Positions 1-8,432 of a DNA stretch of 64,000 bases are shown here, piece after piece. Source of the stretch: Lutibacter agarilyticus (GTDB lineage Bacteria; Bacteroidota; Bacteroidia; Flavobacteriales; Flavobacteriaceae); assembly GCF_900188235.1 (NCBI RefSeq), contig NZ_FZNT01000007.1, positions 1 through 64,000 on the forward strand. Reading direction: 5' to 3'. The notes below the pieces were generated by a model that searched no databases, was not told where the DNA came from, and saw nothing but the letters and a program-made list of their open reading frames with translations. Each line of letters opens with the position of its first letter. Position 1 is the stretch's first letter. A program made the position numbers and the translations under genes.

Positions 1-1412
1 CAGAGTCAGACAGTTCAGTAGCAGGGTGTGGAAATTCAATGGTAATTACAAGAACTTGGACAGCAACAGATGCTTGTGGAAATGAAACAGCAGCAGATCA
101 AGTGATTACAATAGAAGATATGACACCACCAACATTGAGTGATATGCCAAGTGATATCTCTGTAACTTGTTTATCTGAAGTTCCAGGAGATCAAGGGGTA
201 ATTGCAACTGATAGTTGTGATGACAGTCCTATTGTAACATTTACACAAAGTGAGTCGCCTTCTTGTAATGGCCAAGTAGTTAACACTTGGACAGCGTCTG
301 ATGCTTGTGGCAATACAGTAGTTTACAATCAAACTATAACAATTAACGACGTAATTGCACCTGAATTTACTAGTGATTTACCTAATAATTTAACAACCGA
401 ATGTAATGAGATACCTATTGTAGGTGAAATAACAGCATCAGATAATTGTGGAGGAGACGTTGAAGTTCAATTTGAAGAAGAAATTATTACAAATGAAGGA
501 GGTTGTTCACAAAGCTATATTATAAAGAGAGTATGGGTAGCAGTTGATTGTGCTGGTAATTCAGTGTCTCATACACAGGAAATTACAGTTATAGATACAA
601 CTCCACCAACGATAATAGATGCACCAGAGATTGAAATTACGGTAGTATGCTCTGAAATTCCAGATCCAGCAGAGATTGTAGGAGTAGATAATTGTAGTTC
701 AGATATAAGTGTAATGTTTGAGGAGCAATCAACAGAGGCTGATGCTGAAGGTAATTATCAAATAATTAGAGTTTGGGTATTATTAGATGAATGTGAAAAT
801 GAAACTGCTTTTGTGCAAACATTAAATGTAATACCAATAGTGTATGATGAAGTTGAAACCTTTGATCTTTGTATAACAGAGACTCCTTTGGATCTTTTAG
901 TATTTTTATCAGGAGTTTCAGATACAACTGGAGTGTGGTCAGACGATGATAATTCAAATGCAATGAGTTCAGATATGTTATTAGATCCTTCTATGTTAGT
1001 TGAAGGCGATACCTATACATTTACTTATACAGCTGGAACGGATTGTGTTTCAAAAAGAAGTATAGCTATTAGAGCAACGAATGATTGTGTTGTTTTAGCT
1101 TGTGAATCACCTGAAACAATAGAGATTTCTAAAGTTGTAACAGCGAACAATGATGGTATTAATGATACATTTACAGTGTCAGATGTTTCTTCTTGTGGAT
1201 TTACAGCAGCAGTTAAGATATTTAACCGTTGGGGTAAACAAGTATATGAGTCCGATAATTATAGAAATAATTGGGGTGGTTATCATGATAATTCTGGACC
1301 TACTTTAGGGTCAGGAAATAAATTACCAACAGGAACCTATTATTATATTGTTAATATAATTGGAAGTGGTTTCCAACCAAGAACAGGATATATATATTTA
1401 GGAACTAACTAA
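1..1412 (+). CDS. HYR-like repeat adhesin with gliding-motility C-terminal domain (5' partial)
   Basis: The frame is open from the window's first bases, so only the C-terminal ~470 residues are seen; the ATG at 39 is internal. The protein consists of Cys-containing Ig/HYR-like repeats of roughly 85-90 residues, each with blocks such as TWTASDACGN and a closing D-x-TPP motif. The last ~90 residues (NNDGINDTF ... IFNRWG ... LPTGTYYYIV) match the gliding-motility-associated (CHU-type, type B) C-terminal domain that directs export through the type IX secretion system. It is inferred to be a large secreted or surface-anchored adhesin. The following gene is a PorP/SprF protein, the usual partner of this C-terminal class, as in SprB-SprF. 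The total length and the N-terminal signal cannot be judged from this window. Confidence 0.9.
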   Translation, partial: ESDSSVAGCGNSMVITRTWTATDACGNETAADQVITIEDMTPPTLSDMPSDISVTCLSEVPGDQGVIATDSCDDSPIVTFTQSESPSCNGQVVNTWTASDACGNTVVYNQTITINDVIAPEFTSDLPNNLTTECNEIPIVGEITASDNCGGDVEVQFEEEIITNEGGCSQSYIIKRVWVAVDCAGNSVSHTQEITVIDTTPPTIIDAPEIEITVVCSEIPDPAEIVGVDNCSSDISVMFEEQSTEADAEGNYQIIRVWVLLDECENETAFVQTLNVIPIVYDEVETFDLCITETPLDLLVFLSGVSDTTGVWSDDDNSNAMSSDMLLDPSMLVEGDTYTFTYTAGTDCVSKRSIAIRATNDCVVLACESPETIEISKVVTANNDGINDTFTVSDVSSCGFTAAVKIFNRWGKQVYESDNYRNNWGGYHDNSGPTLGSGNKLPTGTYYYIVNIIGSGFQPRTGYIYLGTN

Positions 1413-1427
1413 TTTTAAATTGAATCT

Positions 1428-2351
1428 ATGAAGCGTATAATTATAATATTAGTAATGTTGATTTTAGGGTTTGAGAATTCTAATGCACAACAAATGCCAC
1501 AGTTTACTCAATATATGTATAATACAATAGCTATTAATCCAGCATATGCAGGAAGTAGAGAAGTATTGAGTATTGTTGCTATGGGTAGAAACCAATGGGT
1601 AGGTTTTGATGGAGGTCCACAAACGCAAACTTTATCTATTAATTCTCCATTAAGAAATGAAAAAATTGGTTTAGGGTTGTCGTTAATAAATGATAAAGCT
1701 GGGTTTGAAAATTTCACATATGTATATGCAGATTTTTCTTATACTATAAACCTTGGAGATAAAACAAAACTAGCTTTTGGTGTAGATGCAGGAGCAACAT
1801 ATTATAAATTATCTGAGGATCTATATAATGGAGTAGAAGTTGGGCAAGATCCTTATTTTGATGAAAGATTAAATAGATGGAATCCCAATTTTGGTGCAGG
1901 TGTTTTATTTCATTCAGATAGATGGTATGCAGGTTTTTCAATTCCAAGGTTAATCAATCATGATGTTAATAATCAAACAGAATATGCCGCCTTAGAGACC
2001 GTTCACTATTATTTAATTGGAGGGTATGTTTTAGACCTATCAAAAGATGTTAAATTTAAACCTTCAGTTTTATGGAAGTATACAACTGGAGCTCCAATTT
2101 CCACGGATTTTACTGCAAACTTTTTATTTGTAGAAAAGTTTTGGTTAGGTGCATCTTATAGAGCAAATGGAAAGCAAGGGGCTTTTGGAGCATTGGTAGA
2201 TTTTCAAGTATCACCCCAATTCAGAATTGGTTATACTTATGAAATTCCAACAGGAGAAATTAAGCCATATACTTCAGGTTCTCAAGAAATTTTGTTAATG
2301 TATGAGTTTAGATATACTAAGAACAAGTTAAAATCACCTAGATATTTTTAA
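1428..2351 (+). CDS. PorP/SprF family type IX secretion membrane protein
   Basis: A 307-residue protein with an N-terminal signal peptide (hydrophobic core IIIILVMLILGF, processed near NAQQ). It is followed by the family's hallmark start QYMYNTIAINPAYAGSR and a beta-strand-rich body ending in an aromatic residue (RYF), as expected of an outer-membrane barrel. The family partners type B C-terminal-domain cargo in type IX secretion. It lies 15 bp after the adhesin stop and 19 bp before an OmpA-domain gene, so the three probably form one operon. Family assignment is firm; cargo specificity for the upstream adhesin is inferred from adjacency. Confidence 0.92.
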   Translation: MKRIIIILVMLILGFENSNAQQMPQFTQYMYNTIAINPAYAGSREVLSIVAMGRNQWVGFDGGPQTQTLSINSPLRNEKIGLGLSLINDKAGFENFTYVYADFSYTINLGDKTKLAFGVDAGATYYKLSEDLYNGVEVGQDPYFDERLNRWNPNFGAGVLFHSDRWYAGFSIPRLINHDVNNQTEYAALETVHYYLIGGYVLDLSKDVKFKPSVLWKYTTGAPISTDFTANFLFVEKFWLGASYRANGKQGAFGALVDFQVSPQFRIGYTYEIPTGEIKPYTSGSQEILLMYEFRYTKNKLKSPRYF

Positions 2352-2370
2352 CCAAATTAAGATAAAAACT

Positions 2371-4290
2371 ATGAATTATATAAAATTATTTATTGTTGCT
2401 TTTGTTTTGATAAGCACATCCATGTTTGGTCAAACTCAGAAACAAAAAAGAGCTGAAAAACATTTCAATAGTTTTTCATTTGTAAAAGCTATTGAAACTT
2501 ATGAAAAACTAGTTGATACTAGTTTTAATAAGCATTATGCAATGCGAAAATTAGGCGATGCTTATATTATGTTACGTAAGCCTGAAAAAGCGTTGCCAAT
2601 CTATGAAAAAGTAGTTGAGCAAGAAAATGTACCATCTGAGTATTTTTTGTACTATGCACAAACATTGCGTGCTACGGGAGATTATAAAGCTTCTAAAGAA
2701 TGGATGAAACGGTATAGAGATGCAGGTAACAAAGAAGATTCTAGGGTGAAAGAATTTTTTAAAAATGATGATTTAGCAAGTGCAATTTTTAATTCTCACG
2801 AACAAAATACACTTAAAAAACTGAAAATCAATTCTAAGTATAATGATTTTGGAGCTGTAGAAGTAAATGGTCAAATATTTTTTACTTCTTCACGAAATGA
2901 AGGTGTGTCTGTAAAAAGAGTCTATGGATGGGATAACCAACCTTTATTAGATATGTATCAATTAGGGGCTGAAGATGAAGTACCTACGGATAATACATTT
3001 AGTTTAAAAGGGGATGTTAATACGATTCATCATGATGGCCCTGCAACATTTAATGCTGATGGAACTAAAATGTATTTTTCTAGAAATAATTATCATGAAG
3101 ATAAGAAAATAGAAGATGAAAAAGGAGTGATGCAAGTTGCAATTTTTAGTGCAGATTTAGTTGATGGAAAATGGGTTAATGTAAAGCCGGTTTCTTTAAA
3201 TAAACCTGATTATATTGTTTACCATCCTTCATTGAGTGCTGATGGTAAAAAAATATATTTTTCTTCAGATATGCCTGGAGGTTATGGAGGAACTGATATT
3301 TATGTTTCAGAAATAAGTGTTGATGGAGTTATAGGTGAGCCTGTAAATATGGGAGGTGTTGTAAATACAGAAGGAAATGAAGCTTTCCCATTTATTCATG
3401 CAGACGGGATTTTGTATTTTTCTTCTGAAGGTCATGTTGGATTAGGGTTAATGGATGTCTTTGCATCTATTTTAGATGAAAATAACAAAGTTGTAAACGT
3501 AATTAATTTAGGAGAACCTATTAATAGCAAAAAAGATGATTTTGCGTATTTTTTAGATAAAGATGGTTTTAAAGGTTATGTTTCTTCAAATAGAAAAGGA
3601 GGAATGGGAGGGGATGATATTTATGCTTTTACCAGAATTCCACCATTGACTCTAAAGGGGCAAATATTTGATGCTGTTAATAATGAACCTGTAGAGGGGG
3701 CTAAAGTTGTTCTAGCACGTGAAAATGGAGAAGAAATAGCTTATTTTATTACAGGAGCTAATGGAGCTTATACACATTTGATTTCTAGAGATGAGAAATT
3801 TATATTAAAAGGATCTAAAGAAAAATATCAAGGCGTTGAACAAAGTTTCAGTTCATTTGGTTTAGAAAAAGAAAAAGAGATATTAGTTGATTTAAATATT
3901 GCATTAGCACCAATAGAGAATGTTGTTGTTTTAGCGGATTTAGAAACTATTTATTTCGATTTGGATAAATCTAATATTAGACCTGACGCAGCATTAGAAC
4001 TTGATAAAGTTGTAACCTTAATGAATAAATACCCTGAAATGGTAATTAGGCTTGAATCACATACTGATAGTAGAGCTAATGATGAATATAATATGGCGCT
4101 TTCAAACCGTAGAGCAAAATCTACATATGATTATATAATTTCAAAAGGTATTGATCCAGCTAGAATTCCAAAATATGAAGGCTTCGGTGAAACTCAATTA
4201 ATTAATAAATGTTCAAATGGTGTAAAATGTACTAAAGAAGAACATCAAATGAATAGAAGAACAGAATTTGTGATTATAAAAATGAAATAA
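2371..4290 (+). CDS. PorE-like TPR / beta-propeller / OmpA protein
   Basis: This 639-residue exported protein has a signal peptide (LFIVAFVLISTSMFGQ). The order of parts is TPR-like helices (about 30-150), PD40/WD40-like propeller blades (about 170-420, repeats like DGTKMYFSR and DGKKIYFSSDMPGG), a carboxypeptidase-regulatory beta-sandwich (about 428-510), and a C-terminal OmpA peptidoglycan-binding domain (about 530-639, with IRLESHTDSR and NRRA). This is the architecture of Porphyromonas PorE, a type IX secretion component linked to peptidoglycan. The placement after a type B adhesin and PorP/SprF supports a role in export or anchoring. Several paralogues of this architecture usually exist per genome, so I call it PorE-like and do not claim orthology. 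Confidence 0.88.
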   Translation: MNYIKLFIVAFVLISTSMFGQTQKQKRAEKHFNSFSFVKAIETYEKLVDTSFNKHYAMRKLGDAYIMLRKPEKALPIYEKVVEQENVPSEYFLYYAQTLRATGDYKASKEWMKRYRDAGNKEDSRVKEFFKNDDLASAIFNSHEQNTLKKLKINSKYNDFGAVEVNGQIFFTSSRNEGVSVKRVYGWDNQPLLDMYQLGAEDEVPTDNTFSLKGDVNTIHHDGPATFNADGTKMYFSRNNYHEDKKIEDEKGVMQVAIFSADLVDGKWVNVKPVSLNKPDYIVYHPSLSADGKKIYFSSDMPGGYGGTDIYVSEISVDGVIGEPVNMGGVVNTEGNEAFPFIHADGILYFSSEGHVGLGLMDVFASILDENNKVVNVINLGEPINSKKDDFAYFLDKDGFKGYVSSNRKGGMGGDDIYAFTRIPPLTLKGQIFDAVNNEPVEGAKVVLARENGEEIAYFITGANGAYTHLISRDEKFILKGSKEKYQGVEQSFSSFGLEKEKEILVDLNIALAPIENVVVLADLETIYFDLDKSNIRPDAALELDKVVTLMNKYPEMVIRLESHTDSRANDEYNMALSNRRAKSTYDYIISKGIDPARIPKYEGFGETQLINKCSNGVKCTKEEHQMNRRTEFVIIKMK

Positions 4291-4310
4291 TCATATTAAA
4301 ATAATAAGCT

Positions 4311-4391
4311 AGCAGTCGATTAATACTTCTTGATTATACTACCGTTGTGGGGACGACAATTTTCTCAAGTTATTAATTTCGGCTGCTTTTT
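4311..4391 (+). ncRNA. Unrecognised structured RNA-like element, copy 1
   Basis: An ~80-nt element lies just after the PorE-like gene. The ends AGCAGTC (4311-4317) and GGCTGCT (4381-4387) pair with one G-U. ATTAATA (4319-4325) pairs with TATTAAT (4371-4377). CTTGA (4329-4333) pairs with TCAAG (4365-4369). An apical TTGT/ACAA hairpin encloses the loop GGGGACG (4349-4355). A short T-run follows the closing stem, so it could also act as a terminator. The element is almost identical to 4551-4630. I do not recognise the family. Confidence 0.55.
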
Positions 4392-4550
4392 CTATGTCTG
4401 AAAATTAAATTTATGTAGTTGTAGATATTGAGCCTAAAGCTAAGGTGTTTAGTTTTTTAAGAGTTTTAAATTTTAATAATTAACCAAAATAGATAGTTAA
4501 TATTTACTATATTTATAACTTGCTTTAAAACAGATATAAAATATTAAAAT

Positions 4551-4630
4551 AAGCAGTCGATTAATACTTCTTGAATATACTACCGTTGTGGGGACGACAA
4601 TTTTCTCAAGTTATTATTGGCTGCTTTTTT
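4551..4630 (+). ncRNA. Unrecognised structured RNA-like element, copy 2
   Basis: Second copy of the 4311-4391 element, 240 bp downstream. The closing stem is AGCAGTC (4552-4558) with GGCTGCT (4619-4625), and here one further A-T pair extends it. The apical hairpin TTGT-GGGGACG-ACAA lies at 4586-4600, and a run of six Ts ends at 4630. Differences from copy 1 fall mostly in the 3' internal strand. No TAnnTTTG promoter is visible directly upstream, so it may be part of a long 3' UTR and not an independent transcript. Confidence 0.55.
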
Positions 4631-4756
4631 GTGTTTGTTAAATTAATTTTGTGGTAAACAACAAGCCTTGTTTAAAAGCAGAAAAAGTATCCATAAGAAT
4701 ACTTTATTATTTTGTTTTATTGTAAATGTTTAAATAATATTTATTGAACTATTATA

Positions 4757-4794
4757 TGATTGTTATTATGTGGGGACGACATTTTTTTCAATCA
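4757..4794 (+). ncRNA. Third, divergent copy of the GGGGACG hairpin element
   Basis: A shorter relative of the two elements above. TGATTG (4757-4762) pairs perfectly with CAATCA (4789-4794). Inside, ATGT (4768-4771) pairs with ACAT (4779-4782) around the same GGGGACG loop (4772-4778). The hairpin's outer base pair is T-A in copies 1 and 2 but A-T here, a compensatory change that supports a selected RNA fold. The AGCAG/CTGCT closing stem is absent. Confidence 0.45.
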
Positions 4795-4814
4795 ATAAGT
4801 ATATAGTAAGTATT

Positions 4815-4985
4815 TTAAAGGTTTACATGGTTTTTAGGTGAAACAATTTCTCCTTTTGTATTTGTATATGTAAACTTAGGATGTAGCGTATTAATAGGAT
4901 TATCCAGACTTTTTGTGTTGTTATTATTGTTTTTAATTACATTTAAATGTAATTTATTTTCTGGCTTTAATAATGCTGTTTTCAT
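4815..4985 (-). CDS. Small hypothetical ORF (56 aa)
   Basis: A 56-codon frame, starting MKTALLKPENK and ending PKNHVNL, lies 43 bp downstream of the CAP-domain lipoprotein on the same strand. It is Asn/Lys/Thr-rich, with no signal peptide, membrane segment or motif I recognise. No clear ribosome-binding site precedes it, which is common in this phylum. Base composition is not distinct from the surrounding gap. It is either a small peptide cotranscribed with the lipoprotein or a chance frame; I cannot decide. Confidence 0.3.
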   Translation of the reverse strand: MKTALLKPENKLHLNVIKNNNNNTKSLDNPINTLHPKFTYTNTKGEIVSPKNHVNL

Positions 4986-5028
4986 GATACAAAAATTTTA
5001 GGTGAGTACTAACTTTATATAAAATCCT

Positions 5029-5535
5029 TTATTTATTAATAAACATATGTGTGAAATAATTTCTACCTTCTGAATTACACTCTGTAGAAATTCCAAAATG
5101 TGTATATTTTGTACTTTCAATAACCTCGCGGTGACCTTCACTATTCAACCAACCATTAACAACTGCTTCAGCTGAGCCATATCCATAAGCTACATTTTCA
5201 CCAACAGCCTTTGCTTTTGCATTTTTAATTAAAACTTCTGATCTTTTTGGAAAATTATCATGGCTTATTTGACCAGTTTCAATCATATAATTTGTGTGCC
5301 CTTCAGCTACACCTGATACAATATCTAAAGTTTTTAAAGTTTGAAGATCTATACTTTGTCTATGTGCATTCACTAAATCTAAAATTTCTAATTCAATAGT
5401 TGAATATTGTATTTTTTCAACAATAGTAATTTCAGAAGTTTCATCAAAATAAATACCATCTTCATCATTTGAACAAGAAAATAAGGCGATACTTAAAATA
5501 AGAACGGCGATAAGCTTTGGGGTAAGTGATTTCAT
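5029..5535 (-). CDS. CAP (SCP/PR-1) domain lipoprotein
   Basis: A 168-residue protein with a lipoprotein signal peptide: hydrophobic LIAVLILSIALFS followed by the lipobox cysteine C21, then the acidic linker SNDEDG. The rest is a CAP domain: helix with NAHRQ, then GHTNYMIETGQISHDNF (first conserved His), GENVAYGYGSAEAVVNGWLNS with EGHRE (second His), and THFGIS near the end. Bacterial CAP proteins are secreted or surface proteins, some binding lipids or acting as proteases, and function varies. It is probably anchored to the outer membrane. The gene is isolated, with repeat-bearing gaps on both sides. Confidence 0.85.
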   Translation of the reverse strand: MKSLTPKLIAVLILSIALFSCSNDEDGIYFDETSEITIVEKIQYSTIELEILDLVNAHRQSIDLQTLKTLDIVSGVAEGHTNYMIETGQISHDNFPKRSEVLIKNAKAKAVGENVAYGYGSAEAVVNGWLNSEGHREVIESTKYTHFGISTECNSEGRNYFTHMFINK

Positions 5536-5537
5536 CT

Positions 5538-5760
5538 TTGTGGGGTATTTGGGGTTGATAGTCTTTTTTTAAGAAGTGGCACGCTTTAATTTAAACTAGC
5601 CAAACAAACTAAAGCGTAACCACATCTGAACGTGGGATTGTTTATTTTGTTTTTAAGGATATGTTTTTTTTGAGAAGCTCATTTTGTGGGGTTTATGAGG
5701 TTTATTTTTTATTTAGAAGGCTACGCTTTAATTTATTGGGTTGATGAACTAAAGCGCAAC
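5538..5760. repeat. Two similar hairpin units upstream of the CAP lipoprotein gene
   Basis: Each unit holds a G-rich stretch (TTTGTGGGG...) followed by a hairpin. Unit 1 pairs ACGCTTTA (5581-5588) with TAAAGCGT (5610-5617). Unit 2 pairs CGCTTTA (5724-5730) with TAAAGCG (5750-5756). Flanking bases (AACTAAAGCG then AACC) are also shared, so this looks like a duplicated block of ~110 bp. On the minus strand it lies in the leader or promoter region of the CAP gene. No ORF fits here. Confidence 0.5.
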
Positions 5761-5905
5761 CTTATCTAAAATTGGGGTTATGGGGTTGCGGGGTTGTTTA
5801 TTTATTCCTGTTCGATATTTTTTATTACTTAAATACATCTTTTTGTATTGTGGGGTTTATTTTAATCTCTATTCAAATTTAAGAATTAAATTCGATTCAG
5901 CAAGC

Positions 5906-6033
5906 AAATAACACAATAAAATTACCATTTATTTATATAAACATACCATTTATTGGAAAAAACACACCTTTTGAAAGGTTAAACATTACTTTTGAAAGGA
6001 AAAACATTACTATTTATAGGTTATAATAACCCG
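5906..6033. repeat. Degenerate tandem array with ~21-nt period
   Basis: About six imperfect units of 21-22 nt run head to tail: 5906-5926, 5927-5947, 5948-5968, 5969-5989, 5990-6011 and 6012-6033. The best pair (5969 and 5990) shares TTTTGAAAGG and AAACATTAC. The other units keep the 3' part (AAACAyACC). A 21-bp period is two helical turns, so protein-binding sites on one DNA face are possible. The array ends just before the terminator at 6056. Confidence 0.5.
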
Positions 6034-6055
6034 TTTATTAATGAAAAAGAGCATA

Positions 6056-6091
6056 AAAAAAGCGAATCCATACACAGATTCGCTTTTTTTA
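6056..6091. terminator. Bidirectional intrinsic terminator
   Basis: Fourteen-base arms (A7-GCGAATC at 6056-6069 and GATTCGC-T7 at 6078-6091) pair perfectly around an 8-nt loop. It has a U-tract in both orientations. It lies 14 bp beyond the stop of the M3 peptidase gene, which it should terminate on the minus strand. Confidence 0.9.
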
Positions 6092-6104
6092 AGGTTAAAT
6101 ATTG

Positions 6105-8135
6105 CTATTTTAAGAGTCCAGCTCTTTTTAGTAATGCATTGTTAGTAGGCTTTTTACCTCTGAAATTTTCATATAATTTCATTGGTTTTTCAGTCCCCCC
6201 TTTTTCAAGAATATTAGTTTTAAATTTTAAAGCGATTCCTTTATCAAAAATTCCATTTTCTAAAAAAGCCTCAAAAGCATCGGCATCTAATACTTCAGCC
6301 CATTTGTATGAATAATACCCAGAAGAGTATCCACCTTGAAAAATATGTGAAAATGAAGTACTCATACAATTTTCTTCAACTTCAGGAAATAATTGGGTGC
6401 CTTTAAAAGAGTTAGTTTCAAATTCTTTAACATTAGTTATTGTGGAAGGATTTTTACCGTGCCAATCTAAATCTAATATTCCAAAACTAAGTTGTCTTAA
6501 TGTTTGCATACCTTCTAAAAAGTTTGAAGACTTTTTAATTTTAGTGATAAAGTCCATTGGAATTAGTTCCTTTGTTTCAAAATGCTTGGCAAATAAACTC
6601 AACGCTTCTTTTTCGTAACACCAGTTTTCTAATAACTGACTTGGCAGCTCCACAAAATCCCAAAACACATTTGTGCCTGATAAGCTAGGGTATGTTGTGT
6701 TTGCAAGCATTCCGTGTAATGCATGTCCAAATTCGTGAAAGAGTGTTGTAACTTCATTAAAAGTAAGTAAAGACGGTTTTGTTTCAGTAGGTTTTGTGAA
6801 ATTACAAACTATTGAAATATGTGGTCTTGAATTTTCACCATCTTTTATCCATTGGTTTTTAAAAGAAGTCATCCAAGCACCATTTCTTTTTCCTTCTCTC
6901 GGAAAAAAGTCGGCATATAAAATGGCAATATAGTTTCCAAAGGTGTCTGTAACTTTATATGTTTTTACATCTTCATGATATTTGTCAATTGTATTAATTT
7001 CCTCAAAAACTAAATCGAATAATTTATTAGAAATCGTAAACACACCTTCAATCACATTTTCTAATTTAAAATAAGGCTTCAACTGCTCTTGGTCCAAATC
7101 GAACAATTGTTTTTTTAACTTTTCAGAATAATACGCACTGTCCCATTTTTGCAATGTTTCAACACCATCTTTTTTAGCAAGCGCTTCAAGTTGTTTAAAT
7201 TCTTTTTCAGCAGCTGGTTTAGCTTTGGGAAGCAAATCGTTTAAAAAGTTAGTTACGGTTTCAGGTGATTCAGCCATACGTTCTTCTAATACAAAATGTG
7301 CATGAGTTTTGTAACCTAATAAATTAGCGCGTTTATAACGTAATTTAACAAGGTCTAAAATAATTTGCTGATTATCGTTTTCATTATTTTGAAAGGCTTT
7401 AGCACCAAAAGCCAAGGCCATTGTTTTTCTAAGATTTCGATTATCGGCATAGGTTAAAAAAGGAATGTAACTAGGATAGTCAAGGGTAAATACCCATCCG
7501 TCTTTATTTTTTTGTTTGGCAACCATTTTAGCTGCTTCAATTGCGCTTTCGGGAAGTCCTTTTAAATCATCTTCATTTGTTAAATGAAGTTCGTATGCAT
7601 TTGTTTCAGCCAATACATTTTCACCAAACGTTAATTTTAGTTTTGAAAGTTCTGAATCTATTTTTCGTAATTCAGTTTTGTCTACTTCATTTAAATTAGC
7701 GCCATTACGTACAAAACTTTTATATTTTTTTGTTAATAAAGTGTCTTGTTCAGTAGTTAAATTTAATTCATCTTTTTTCTTATAAACCGTTTTAATACGT
7801 TTAAAAAGTTTTTCATCTAATGTAATGTCATTTGCAAATTCAGAAAGCATAGGAGAAACTTCTTGTGCTATTTTTTGAATTTCATCATTTGTTTCGGCAG
7901 AATTTAAGTTGAAGAAAATACTTGAAATTCTATCAAGTGTTTGTCCGCTAAAATCTAAAGCTTCAATTGTATTTTTAAATGAAGGAGCTTCTGAGTTATT
8001 TGTAATAGCATCAATTTCAAGTTTTGCTAATTTTATACCTTCAATAAATGCGGGCTTAAAATGCTTGTTTTTAATTTTAGAAAAAGGCGCTGTTTGAAAT
8101 GGTGTATCAAATGATTTTAGTAATGGGTTACTCAT
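6105..8135 (-). CDS. M3 family metallopeptidase (peptidyl-dipeptidase Dcp / oligopeptidase A type)
   Basis: A 676-residue cytoplasmic-type peptidase without a signal peptide, of usual family length. The zinc-binding HEFGHALH motif lies near residue 463, and the third ligand region (FWDFVELPSQLLENW) follows about 25 residues later. C-terminal blocks (GGYSSGYYSYKWAEV) are those of the M3 neurolysin-like fold. The enzyme clips short oligopeptides or dipeptides inside the cell. I cannot tell Dcp from oligopeptidase A specificity from sequence alone. A -7-like box TATATTTG (minus strand, 8156-8163) lies just upstream, and the terminator at 6056-6091 follows. Confidence 0.92.
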   Translation of the reverse strand: MSNPLLKSFDTPFQTAPFSKIKNKHFKPAFIEGIKLAKLEIDAITNNSEAPSFKNTIEALDFSGQTLDRISSIFFNLNSAETNDEIQKIAQEVSPMLSEFANDITLDEKLFKRIKTVYKKKDELNLTTEQDTLLTKKYKSFVRNGANLNEVDKTELRKIDSELSKLKLTFGENVLAETNAYELHLTNEDDLKGLPESAIEAAKMVAKQKNKDGWVFTLDYPSYIPFLTYADNRNLRKTMALAFGAKAFQNNENDNQQIILDLVKLRYKRANLLGYKTHAHFVLEERMAESPETVTNFLNDLLPKAKPAAEKEFKQLEALAKKDGVETLQKWDSAYYSEKLKKQLFDLDQEQLKPYFKLENVIEGVFTISNKLFDLVFEEINTIDKYHEDVKTYKVTDTFGNYIAILYADFFPREGKRNGAWMTSFKNQWIKDGENSRPHISIVCNFTKPTETKPSLLTFNEVTTLFHEFGHALHGMLANTTYPSLSGTNVFWDFVELPSQLLENWCYEKEALSLFAKHFETKELIPMDFITKIKKSSNFLEGMQTLRQLSFGILDLDWHGKNPSTITNVKEFETNSFKGTQLFPEVEENCMSTSFSHIFQGGYSSGYYSYKWAEVLDADAFEAFLENGIFDKGIALKFKTNILEKGGTEKPMKLYENFRGKKPTNNALLKRAGLLK

Positions 8136-8297
8136 GATTTTAGGTGATTTTTAAGCAAATATATTATTAAATGTGACTTGTTATGAGGCTTGGTGTCTTA
8201 AAAATAGAACATAATATGTTAAATTTTTGTTTTCCTATTTTAAGAAATACTAATTCAGTATTTAAGGCGTTTTCAAAATAGAATAAATATACAATGT

Positions 8298-8432
8298 ATG
8301 GAAACTACACGAGTGCAATTGCAAGAAGAAAATAAAACGATTATAAATATTAATACAATAATCCCTTATTTTAGTTATAAAAATAACCAAGGAATTATTG
8401 TAGAAGATGCTGTGTCGGCATTAAAATTATAA
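8298..8432 (+). CDS. Small hypothetical ORF (44 aa)
   Basis: A 44-codon frame (METTRVQLQEENK ... EDAVSALKL) lies between the divergent M3 peptidase and the end of purE, overlapping the purE stop region by 6 bp. It has ordinary protein-like composition with no membrane or metal-binding motif. A second ATG at 8294 in another frame gives only 13 codons. Nothing identifies it. It could be a real small protein conserved beside purE or a chance frame. The rest of 8136-8426 shows nothing more than the peptidase promoter. Confidence 0.3.
   Translation: METTRVQLQEENKTIININTIIPYFSYKNNQGIIVEDAVSALKL

Noticed and set aside
4311-4630. The duplicated element as insertion sequence ends or integron attC sites
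   Set aside because: No transposase or integrase lies between or beside the copies, no target-site duplication is visible, and attC core motifs are absent.
5992-6315. 107-codon plus-strand frame overlapping the M3 peptidase end
   Set aside because: It runs through the repeat array and a strong terminator and then antisense to a well-supported gene.
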